DNA of 5,378 nucleotides from an uncultured Clostridia bacterium. GTDB lineage: Bacteria; Bacillota; Clostridia; Oscillospirales; Ruminococcaceae. Position 1 is the first letter of the stretch. Each line of letters begins with the position of its first letter. The position numbers and the translations under genes were made by a program. The DNA lies in NCBI GenBank assembly GCA_946535685.1, contig CAMNDR010000087.1, forward strand, positions 1-5,378, written 5' to 3'. The notes under the pieces are model-generated. The model saw only the letters and a program-made list of their open reading frames with translations. It did no database searches and was not told the DNA's origin. Of this stretch, positions 1 through 5,378 are shown in pieces.

Positions 1-758
1 GCGAGCACATCTCTGCGATGCTCAGATGCCGCACCTTCGATACGGATGACTATGTGGTCATGGTCACGAAGTTCGGCCGCATCAAGCGTACCCCGCTGAC
101 GGCGTTCCGGAATATCAACAAGAAGGGCATCATCGCCATCAACCTGGGCGAGGGCGACGAGATCGCCGGCGTTCGCATGACGGACGGCGAGGAACAGCTC
201 ATCGTTGCGACAAAGCTCGGCATGACGCTGCGGATGGAGGAGAAATGCATCCGGCCGCAGTCCAGAAATGCGGGCGGTGTACGTGCGATCAGGCTGCGTG
301 AGGGCGACGAGGTCATTTCGATGGCAAGAGTCCGCAGCAATGCAACGGTTCTGACTGTCACGACCAAGGGCTTCGGCAAGCGCTGCGGCCTGGAGGAATA
401 CCGCATCCAGGGCAGAGGCGGCTATGGCCTGAAGAATTACAAGACCGATGAAACCAGAGGCACGGTCTGCGGCATCAAGGTCGTGGACGAGGATGACGAT
501 ATCATCCTGATCTCCACTGAGGGCATCATCATCCGCATTCTGGCCAGTGACATCCGTGTCATGGGCAGAACCGCCAAGGGCGTGCGTGTGATGAAGGTCT
601 CCGACGGCAATGAGGTGGTTGCCTTCACCAGAGCAGAGCACGACAGCACTGCCGAAACGGCAGAGGTCGAGCAGATCTCCGATGAAGAAGCGGCACAGCA
701 GAATGAAGAACCGGATGAGATCATGCCGGAGGTAGAGCCGGACGACGACGAGGAATAA
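1..758 (+). CDS. gyrA: DNA gyrase subunit A, C-terminal part (5'-truncated by the window edge)
   Basis: GyrA is the breakage-reunion subunit of DNA gyrase (GyrA2GyrB2), which introduces negative supercoils using ATP. Only the C-terminal beta-pinwheel that wraps DNA is present. The frame is open from base 3, so the gene starts outside the window. Repeated blade signatures of the form V/I-x-x-x-T-x-x-G-x-x-x-R are visible, counting from Met at 18: residues 13-25, 61-73, 111-123 and 162-174. A GyrA-box-like motif, QGRGGYG, lies at residues 131-137 (bases 408-428). It favours GyrA over ParC, which usually lacks this box, but it departs from the usual QRRGGKG. The protein ends in an acidic tail: 19 of the last 40 residues are Asp or Glu, with no Lys or Arg. 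Such tails are known on GyrA and can modulate wrapping. The TAA stop at 756-758 is followed at once by a strong terminator. Confidence 0.93.
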   Translation, partial: EHISAMLRCRTFDTDDYVVMVTKFGRIKRTPLTAFRNINKKGIIAINLGEGDEIAGVRMTDGEEQLIVATKLGMTLRMEEKCIRPQSRNAGGVRAIRLREGDEVISMARVRSNATVLTVTTKGFGKRCGLEEYRIQGRGGYGLKNYKTDETRGTVCGIKVVDEDDDIILISTEGIIIRILASDIRVMGRTAKGVRVMKVSDGNEVVAFTRAEHDSTAETAEVEQISDEEAAQQNEEPDEIMPEVEPDDDEE

Positions 759-766
759 GATTTCAC

Positions 767-797
767 AAAGAGGGAGGTTCCTGCCTCCCTCTTTTTT
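767..797 (+). terminator. Rho-independent terminator after gyrA
   Basis: A perfect 11 bp inverted repeat, AAAGAGGGAGG (767-777) and CCTCCCTCTTT (784-794), encloses the 6-base loop TTCCTG. A run of six T (792-797) overlaps the end of the stem. It starts 8 bases after the gyrA stop, so it should end most gyrA transcripts. Its T-run ends only 5 bases before the AGGAGG of the next gene. Confidence 0.93.
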
Positions 798-802
798 GCA
801 AA

Positions 803-808
803 AGGAGG
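803..808 (+). promoter_or_regulatory. Ribosome binding site of the metallophosphoesterase gene
   Basis: AGGAGG lies 4 bases before the ATG at 813 and is a full match to the anti-Shine-Dalgarno core, so it fixes this start over the in-frame ATG at 840. The 3' arm of the gyrA terminator can pair with this site in an alternative hairpin: 788-796 with 800-808, nine pairs including one U-G, loop UGC. That fold and the terminator stem are mutually exclusive. Confidence 0.85.
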
Positions 809-812
809 AGCT

Positions 813-1598
813 ATGCAGATCCGCCATGAAACTGTACCGATGCACGGGATCCGGAGCAGCTATTCCCTGGTGCATCTCTCGGATATCCATTTCAGCCGTG
901 CCACATCTCATGAGAAGAACCGGGGCACCACAGAAGATATCGTCAGAACATGTGAAATACTGGGGAATATCGACGCAATTTGCATCACAGGCGATCTTGT
1001 CTCCCGAAAGTGGAACGAAGCCACACTGCCGGATACGGCGGAGCTTGTGCAGAAGCTGCGGAAGATGGCGCCGGTGCTGTTTTCCTTCGGCAATCACGAG
1101 ATGGATCTGTCGCTGGCACAGCGCAGGGAGTTTGTGAAAGCGCTGCAGAGCAAGGGTGCCGCGCTCCTGCATAACCGCAGCATCCGGCTCGGAGAGCTGC
1201 AGTTCACAGGCCTGACGCTGCCCGGACATGTGTATAAGAATCCCGGCGGCGGCTACGGCGGACTTTCCGCCATCACGCAGGAAATGGTGGGGAACTGCCT
1301 CGGAGCATGTGAATATCGTCCGGCGGTACTGCTGGCACATTCGCCGCTCGGTTTTCCGGCATATGGAAAATGGGGCGCAGATCTGGTGCTTTCCGGGCAT
1401 GTTCACGGCGGCATTGTCCGCATCGGGGAGCAGGGTATTCTGTCACCGGAGCGCCTGTTCTATCCGAAATACACCAAGGGCATGTACACCGATGCAGAAA
1501 CAGGCGCACGCATGGAGCTGAGCGCCGGCATCGGCAAGCTGCGCATCAACAATCCGGCAGAGATCGTCTATGTGGAGCTTGTGCCGGAAACGAGGTGA
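813..1598 (+). CDS. Calcineurin-like metallophosphoesterase (YkuE/YaeI-type)
   Basis: This is a 261-residue enzyme of the dinuclear-metal phosphoesterase superfamily, which hydrolyses phosphomonoesters or phosphodiesters; its substrate cannot be read from the sequence. All family motifs are present in order: D24-x-H26 (SDIHF), G60-D61 (ITGDLV), G93-N94-H95-E96, H176 (LLAHSP) and G195-H-V-H198 followed by GG. The C-terminal R244-INNPAE motif followed by I-V-Y-V resembles the YkuE/YaeI branch. Unlike many members of that branch it has no N-terminal signal peptide, twin-arginine motif or membrane helix, so a cytoplasmic location is likely. A glycine-rich loop lies at residues 145-150. The start is set by AGGAGG 4 bases upstream. 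The gene ends 5 bp before cca, and its stop codon lies within the cca ribosome binding site, so the two are probably co-transcribed and coupled. The general fold is secure; the physiological role is unknown. Confidence 0.9.
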   Translation: MQIRHETVPMHGIRSSYSLVHLSDIHFSRATSHEKNRGTTEDIVRTCEILGNIDAICITGDLVSRKWNEATLPDTAELVQKLRKMAPVLFSFGNHEMDLSLAQRREFVKALQSKGAALLHNRSIRLGELQFTGLTLPGHVYKNPGGGYGGLSAITQEMVGNCLGACEYRPAVLLAHSPLGFPAYGKWGADLVLSGHVHGGIVRIGEQGILSPERLFYPKYTKGMYTDAETGARMELSAGIGKLRINNPAEIVYVELVPETR

Positions 1599-1599
1599 G
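1592..1599 (+). promoter_or_regulatory. Ribosome binding site of cca, overlapping the upstream stop codon
   Basis: GAGGTGAG ends 4 bases before the ATG at 1604 and contains the TGA stop (1596-1598) of the metallophosphoesterase gene. This supports the ATG start. An in-frame GTG at 1595, three codons upstream, is possible but would need a poorer site. Overlap of stop codon and binding site suggests that terminating ribosomes help initiate cca. Confidence 0.75.
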
Positions 1600-1603
1600 A
1601 GCA

Positions 1604-2935
1604 ATGGAATTTCAGATGCAGCTTCCTGTGGGCGTTGCCGGAATGGTGGAGCGTCTGCAGGAAAGTGGCTATGCGGCATATCTGGTTGGCGGCTGTGTGC
1701 GGGATGCGCTCAGCGGGCTGCAGCCGCATGATTATGACATCACGACCGATGCGACCCCGGACGAGATCGTGGCGGTCTTCGGAGAAACATCCTGCACCTA
1801 TTACGGCAAGGCATTCGGAACGGTCTGTGTGAAGCAGGGCAGCGATTCTGCGGAGATCACGACCTTCCGGACAGAGGGCGCGTATTCGGATGCACGGCAT
1901 CCGGATACGGTGATCTTCTCGAAGCATGTGGAGGATGATCTGTCCCGGCGGGATTTCACCTGCAATGCCATCGCCTATGATCCCCGGACAGGTCTGCTTG
2001 ACCCTTATCACGGTGCAGAGGATCTGCAGCAGGGGATTCTGCGGGCGGTCGGGACACCGGCTGACCGGTTTCATGAGGATGCACTGCGGATCATGCGTGG
2101 CATGCGGTTCTATGCCCGGTTCGGGCTGGTGCCGGAGCCGGCGACAGAGACGGCGATGCGGGAATGTGCGCCGGGTCTGGATAAGATCTCGGCAGAGCGG
2201 GTCTTCACGGAGCTCTGCGGGATGCTGATGGGAGCGCATATCACCGAGGTGCTGGAGAAATTTCCGGAGGTTCTCGCTGTGCGCATCCCGGAGATCACGC
2301 CCTGCATCGGTTTTGCGCAGCACAGCCGGTACCATGATTTCACGGTCTGGGAGCATATCGCCCGCACGGTCGGGAATGCGGTGCCGGATCTGACGGTGCG
2401 CATTGCCATGCTGCTGCACGACATCGCAAAGCCCGACTGCTTCACGATGGATGCCAGAGGCGGCCATTTCAAGGGGCATGCGGCGCTTGGTGCAAAGAAG
2501 GCGGATGTGATCCTGCAGCGGCTTCGCTGTGACAACAGGATGCGGGAAACGGCGGTGCAGCTCATCTACTGGCACCGGTTCACTCCGCGGGAAATGCCGC
2601 AGGTGCGCAGAATGCTCGGAAAGATGGGAGAAGTGAAGTTCCGGCAATACTTAGCCGTACTCGATGCGGACAGAGTGTCCAAGCAGCGGATCACGACAGA
2701 ATCCCGGCGGAAGATCGACCGTGCGGAGGCGCTGCTGGAGGAATGCCTGCAGAAGGATCTCTGCTGCACGATCCGGCAGCTTGCTGTCAGCGGCAACGAC
2801 CTGAAAGCGCTTGGCTATGAGGGACGTGAGATCGGCCAGATGCTGCAGGCCATGCTCGATGCGGTCATCACCGGGGAGATCCCGAATGAACGGGAGGCAC
2901 TGCTGGCGTATGCGGGGCCTGTCGGGACAGTGTGA
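1604..2935 (+). CDS. cca: CCA-adding tRNA nucleotidyltransferase with HD domain
   Basis: This 443-residue class II (bacterial-type) enzyme adds or repairs the 3'-CCA end of tRNAs, using CTP and ATP without a template, in the cytoplasm. The nucleotidyltransferase head has the L27-VGGCVRD loop and the metal-binding pair D43-Y-D45. A flexible-loop segment with TFRTEGAYSD...RHPD runs at about residues 87-101, then comes RRDFT(C)NA (115-122) and the nucleotide-selecting E158-D159-A-L-R162 motif followed by a second Arg/Phe-rich helix. The intact flexible loop argues for full CCA addition rather than CC-only. An HD domain follows: H251 (WEH), H272-D273 (LLHDIAKP) and H288/H292 (GHF.GH). The C-terminal end (about 398-436) matches the usual helical body and tail. 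Arginine codons are strongly CGG-biased (24 of 37), unlike the downstream gene. No convincing terminator follows; the next promoter begins 12 bases after the stop. Confidence 0.95.
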   Translation: MEFQMQLPVGVAGMVERLQESGYAAYLVGGCVRDALSGLQPHDYDITTDATPDEIVAVFGETSCTYYGKAFGTVCVKQGSDSAEITTFRTEGAYSDARHPDTVIFSKHVEDDLSRRDFTCNAIAYDPRTGLLDPYHGAEDLQQGILRAVGTPADRFHEDALRIMRGMRFYARFGLVPEPATETAMRECAPGLDKISAERVFTELCGMLMGAHITEVLEKFPEVLAVRIPEITPCIGFAQHSRYHDFTVWEHIARTVGNAVPDLTVRIAMLLHDIAKPDCFTMDARGGHFKGHAALGAKKADVILQRLRCDNRMRETAVQLIYWHRFTPREMPQVRRMLGKMGEVKFRQYLAVLDADRVSKQRITTESRRKIDRAEALLEECLQKDLCCTIRQLAVSGNDLKALGYEGREIGQMLQAMLDAVITGEIPNEREALLAYAGPVGTV

Positions 2936-2938
2936 GTA

Positions 2939-2976
2939 TTTTTTCACTTGACAGCAAGCCGAAAATAGGGTATAAT
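2939..2976 (+). promoter_or_regulatory. Consensus sigma-70/sigma-A promoter for the oxidoreductase gene
   Basis: The -35 hexamer TTGACA (2948-2953) and the -10 hexamer TATAAT (2971-2976) are both perfect, with the optimal 17-base spacer. A run of six T (2939-2944) sits at about -44 to -39 and may serve as a proximal UP element. Transcription is expected to start near 2983, giving a leader of about 57 bases. The promoter separates the downstream pair from the metallophosphoesterase-cca unit. Confidence 0.92.
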
Positions 2977-2992
2977 AAAATTGTATTGCTGT

Positions 2993-3013
2993 ATCCGGCC
3001 AGCTCTGCCGGAT
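2993..3013 (+). promoter_or_regulatory. Dyad / 5'-leader stem-loop upstream of the oxidoreductase gene
   Basis: ATCCGGC (2993-2999) and GCCGGAT (3007-3013) form a perfect 7 bp inverted repeat around the 7-base spacer CAGCTCT. It begins about 10 bases after the predicted transcription start and ends 14 bases before the GAGGGA ribosome binding site (3028-3033), so it does not cover that site. No T-run follows, so it is not an intrinsic terminator. It could be a 5' stem-loop that stabilises the mRNA or an operator for a dimeric regulator; the sequence alone does not decide. Confidence 0.6.
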
Positions 3014-3039
3014 GATTATTCAGAAAAGAGGGAATCACT

Positions 3040-4614
3040 ATGAAAAAAGTCGTTATCATCGGCGCAGGCCCTGCTGGTCTGACAGCCGGGTATGAACTGC
3101 TCCGGAAGGCTCCGGATGAATACAGCGTGACCATCTATGAGGAGTCCAATGCCATCGGCGGTATCTCCCGCACGGTCAAGTATAAGGGAAACCGCATGGA
3201 CATCGGCGGTCACCGCTTCTTCTCCAAGGACAAGGAGGTCATGCAGTGGTGGATGGATATGATGCCGCTGCAGGGCAAGCCGTCCTTCGATGACATCATC
3301 CTCGGCAGGGAAAAGACCATCGCAGAGGAAGGACCCGACCCGGAGGAGACCGACCGTGTCATGCTCGTGCGCAACAGAGTCTCCCGTATCTACTACAAGA
3401 AGAAGTTCTTTGATTATCCGATCTCCCTGAAGTGGAATACCCTCAAGAATATGGGCTTTACCACGACTGTGGACGCTGGCTTCAGCTATATGGCTTCCAC
3501 CGTTTCCAAGCTCCCGGAGGATTCCCTTGAGAATTTCTATATCAACCGCTTCGGCCGCACGCTCTACTCGATGTTCTTCGAGGGCTATACCGAGAAGCTC
3601 TGGGGCCGTCATCCCCGTGAGATCTCCGCAGACTGGGGCGCACAGCGTGTCAAGGGTCTGTCTGTCATGGCCATCCTCAAGGATATGTTCGGCAAGGTGA
3701 CCGGCATCAAGGGCGACAAGGTCGAGACCTCGCTGATTGAGGAGTTCTACTATCCGAAGTACGGTCCCGGTCAGCTCTGGGAGACCACTGCTGACGAGAT
3801 CCGCAAGCTCGGCGGTGAGATCGTGATGAACGCCAGGGTCGTTCGTGTCAATACCAACGGCGAGGATACCGTGGAGAGCATCGTGATCGACCAGAATGGC
3901 GTTGAGACAACTGTCAAGGGCGATATCTTCTTCTCCTCCATGCCGGTCAAGGATCTGGTGGAGGCCATGAACGATGTACCGGAGGACGAGCTGCGCATTG
4001 CATCCGGTCTGCCCTACCGTGATTTCGTGACCATCGGCCTGCTGCTCGACAAGCTGCAGCTCAAGAATGAGACTGATATCCGCACGCTCGGCAATATCGT
4101 GCCGGACTGCTGGATCTATGTACAGGATACCGGCGTGAAGATGGGACGCATCCAGATCTTCAACAACTGGTCGCCCTACATGGTATCCGAGCCGGAGACC
4201 AAGGTCTGGATCGGTCTGGAGTACTTCTGCAAGGAAGGCGACAAGTTCTGGAATCTCTCCGACCGTGACTGCATCATGTTCGGTACCGGTGAGCTCGTGA
4301 AAATGGGCATCATCGCACCGACTGCGACCATCTATGCGGCGCACCGTGAGAAGGTCAAGAAGGCATATCCGGCCTACTTCGACACCTACAGCGAGATCGA
4401 CAAGGTCGTGGATTATCTGAACAAGTTCGGCAATCTATGGTGTGTCGGCAGAAACGGCCAGCACCGCTATAACAATATGGATCACTCCATGGCGACTTCC
4501 TTTGAGGCTGTCAAGAACATCCTCGCAGGTGTGACCGACAAGACCAATGTATGGAATGTCAACACCGAGAAGGAGTATCACGAGACTGCCAAGGAGGAAA
4601 CCTCCAATGGCTAA
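3040..4614 (+). CDS. FAD-dependent oxidoreductase, protoporphyrinogen oxidase/UGM-like family
   Basis: This 524-residue flavoprotein begins with a Rossmann dinucleotide fold: [11 protein letters not shown] at residues 4-14 (G8-x-G10-x-x-G13) and an acidic ribose-binding position at E34/E35 at the end of the second strand. Flavin-contact motifs follow, GGISRT (40-45) and [10 protein letters not shown] (54-63). The C-terminal flavin-binding end is [16 protein letters not shown] (468-483), a signature shared with UDP-galactopyranose mutase-like and HemY-like (COG1232) proteins. At 524 residues it is longer than a typical UDP-galactopyranose mutase (about 370-400), and the pattern differs, so I do not call it glf. 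It has no signal peptide or membrane helix. Family members often sit in cell-surface polysaccharide clusters, which fits the membrane protein that follows. Substrate and reaction are unknown. The start is supported by GAGGGA 6 bases upstream. Arginine codons are almost all CGC/CGT (20 of 25, one CGG), which with the perfect promoter suggests high expression. Its 3' end overlaps the next gene by 8 bp. Confidence 0.85.
   Translation: MKKVVIIGAGPAGLTAGYELLRKAPDEYSVTIYEESNAIGGISRTVKYKGNRMDIGGHRFFSKDKEVMQWWMDMMPLQGKPSFDDIILGREKTIAEEGPDPEETDRVMLVRNRVSRIYYKKKFFDYPISLKWNTLKNMGFTTTVDAGFSYMASTVSKLPEDSLENFYINRFGRTLYSMFFEGYTEKLWGRHPREISADWGAQRVKGLSVMAILKDMFGKVTGIKGDKVETSLIEEFYYPKYGPGQLWETTADEIRKLGGEIVMNARVVRVNTNGEDTVESIVIDQNGVETTVKGDIFFSSMPVKDLVEAMNDVPEDELRIASGLPYRDFVTIGLLLDKLQLKNETDIRTLGNIVPDCWIYVQDTGVKMGRIQIFNNWSPYMVSEPETKVWIGLEYFCKEGDKFWNLSDRDCIMFGTGELVKMGIIAPTATIYAAHREKVKKAYPAYFDTYSEIDKVVDYLNKFGNLWCVGRNGQHRYNNMDHSMATSFEAVKNILAGVTDKTNVWNVNTEKEYHETAKEETSNG
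4591..4605 (+). promoter_or_regulatory. Ribosome binding site of the membrane protein gene, held in a small hairpin
   Basis: AAGGAGG (4591-4597) lies 9 bases before the ATG at 4607, inside the last codons of the oxidoreductase gene. The GGAGG core (4593-4597) is followed by AAA and then its exact complement CCTCC (4601-4605), giving a 5 bp all-but-one G-C stem with a 3-base loop. In free mRNA this would hide the site. A ribosome finishing the upstream gene would melt it, so translational coupling is likely. Confidence 0.7.
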
Positions 4615-5378
4615 TTCTGCGGAAAAGAAAGCAGAAGCGGCAGTGAAGGAGGAGCCTGTCATCGACCCGAAGAAGAGCGAACCGGCAAAGTCCGGTTCCG
4701 ATAAGGATGCCGGCTTTATGGCGATGTGTCTCGGTTTTGTCAAGGACTGGGGCTGGGCAGCGCTGCTGCTGGCAGCGGTGTTCATCGTCGGGTATTATAC
4801 GCTGTTCCCGTCGAGAGGGTATTTCCATTCGGATACGACCGATACACTGATGTGGGCGGTCGCCTCAAATGAGAGCGGATCGCTGTTCAATACGGACTTC
4901 GATTACGCCTGCCTGCTGCCGTTCGGCACAACGCTCATCATGACAGCGCTGATCCCGCTGTTCGGCGTGACGATGACGACGCATGTCATCGGTATGTTCT
5001 GCTTCTTCCTGATCTTCACGGGTGCCCTGATCTGGATGCTCAAAAAGATGAACTGGTCGTGGGGCTGGATCTCGGCCGCCGTGTTCACGGTGCTGATGAT
5101 CTGCTCCGGCAGTGAGAAGCTGCGGGAGATCTTCTGGGGACATTCGATCTATTACAGCCTTGGCGTGCAGTTTATTTTCGTAGGACTGGCGCTGCTGTTC
5201 ACGCAGATGGATCTGCAGAGGAAGCTCGACAGCACCACAGATGCGGCAGCAGTCAAAAAGACCCGCATCAGATTCATCATCTTCACGGTTCTGATCGGAC
5301 TCTGGTTCCTGCTGACCTGCACGGATCAGATCATTGCCATCACGATCTTTGCACTTCCCGTCATGGGCGGTGTATTCA
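4607..5378 (+). CDS. Polytopic membrane protein, possible GT-C-like envelope glycan protein (3'-truncated by the window edge)
   Basis: The frame is open from ATG 4607 to the right edge (257 codons and one base), so the C-terminus is missing. The first 46 or so residues are hydrophilic, rich in Lys, Glu, Ala and Pro, and probably cytoplasmic. Hydrophobic segments follow at about 47-67, 101-123, 125-146, 151-167, 181-200 and 221-257 (probably two helices). Between the first two lies a polar loop with H74-S-D76-T-T-D79 and a conserved-looking stretch [14 protein letters not shown] (94-107). Acidic residues in the first outer loop after helix 1 are typical of GT-C glycosyltransferases using lipid-linked sugar donors, but I recognise no specific family and the assignment is an inference. 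The 8 bp overlap with the oxidoreductase gene (ATGGCTAA) and the shared promoter place both in one operon, suggesting a joint role in surface glycan or lipid-linked sugar metabolism. Alternatives are a transporter or flippase-like protein. The coding call is firm; the function is weak. Confidence 0.8.
   Translation, partial: MANSAEKKAEAAVKEEPVIDPKKSEPAKSGSDKDAGFMAMCLGFVKDWGWAALLLAAVFIVGYYTLFPSRGYFHSDTTDTLMWAVASNESGSLFNTDFDYACLLPFGTTLIMTALIPLFGVTMTTHVIGMFCFFLIFTGALIWMLKKMNWSWGWISAAVFTVLMICSGSEKLREIFWGHSIYYSLGVQFIFVGLALLFTQMDLQRKLDSTTDAAAVKKTRIRFIIFTVLIGLWFLLTCTDQIIAITIFALPVMGGVF

Noticed and set aside
796..1137. Alternative + strand frame overlapping the start of the metallophosphoesterase gene
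   Set aside because: It begins within the terminator T-run, has no ribosome binding site, and its product has no domain, while the other frame has all metallophosphoesterase motifs.
1595..1597. GTG start for cca overlapping the upstream stop (GTGA)
   Set aside because: It is in frame and would add only three residues, but it lacks a well-placed Shine-Dalgarno, whereas ATG 1604 has one.
1370..1603. Upstream extension of the cca frame into the metallophosphoesterase gene
   Set aside because: The extra residues are out-of-frame translation of the metallophosphoesterase and resemble no CCA enzyme N-terminus; the family start fits ATG 1604 with GAGGTGAG just before it.
1568..2647. A 359-codon open frame on the - strand across cca
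   Set aside because: The product is rich in His, Arg and Ile with no domain, and the + strand encodes a complete CCA-adding enzyme in the same stretch.
2919..2944. Possible terminator at the end of cca (CTGT-CGGG-ACAG plus T6)
   Set aside because: The stem is only 4-5 bp, lies inside the coding end, and is 8 bases away from the T-run, which is better explained as the region upstream of the -35 box.
3016..4344. A 442-codon open frame on the - strand across the oxidoreductase gene
   Set aside because: It mirrors the codon bias of the real + strand gene, has no recognisable domain, and the + strand product has clear FAD motifs, a promoter and a ribosome binding site.
3040..4614. Calling the flavoprotein UDP-galactopyranose mutase (glf) or protoporphyrinogen oxidase (hemY/hemG)
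   Set aside because: Only general flavin-fold motifs are shared; its length and internal motifs differ from typical glf, and no heme genes lie nearby.

Overview
The window shows 5.4 kb of bacterial DNA with all five genes on the + strand, strong GGAGG-type ribosome binding sites and one textbook sigma-70/sigma-A promoter. A GyrA with a long acidic tail, a CCA-adding enzyme carrying an HD domain, and moderately high GC suggest a Bacillota/Clostridia genome, perhaps Ruminococcaceae-like. That assignment is an inference from gene style, not a taxonomic result.

Layout: (1) The window opens inside the C-terminal domain of DNA gyrase subunit A, which ends at 758 and is closed by a strong intrinsic terminator (767-797). 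(2) A two-gene unit follows: a calcineurin-like metallophosphoesterase (813-1598), then the tRNA CCA-adding nucleotidyltransferase gene cca (1604-2935), 5 bp apart. (3) A 104 bp gap holds a perfect TTGACA-17-TATAAT promoter with a T-tract upstream, and a 7 bp dyad early in the transcript. (4) This promoter drives an FAD-dependent oxidoreductase of the protoporphyrinogen oxidase / UDP-galactopyranose mutase-like superfamily (3040-4614). (5) The oxidoreductase gene overlaps by 8 bp a polytopic membrane protein gene (4607 to beyond the right edge). That protein's arrangement recalls GT-C glycosyltransferases or other envelope-polysaccharide membrane proteins, but I could not place it in a family.

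Functionally, the first three genes are housekeeping: DNA supercoiling, a phosphoesterase of unknown substrate, and tRNA 3'-end maturation. The last two form a separately promoted, translationally coupled pair that probably acts in cell-surface glycan or lipid-linked sugar metabolism. Its codon use differs sharply from that of cca, and together with the consensus promoter this suggests high expression of the oxidoreductase. I see no mobile element, CRISPR array, tRNA or rRNA. There is no gene-free stretch over 300 bases. Nothing here is clearly a new system; the least explained part is the oxidoreductase/membrane-protein pair and the RNA structures around its translation start.
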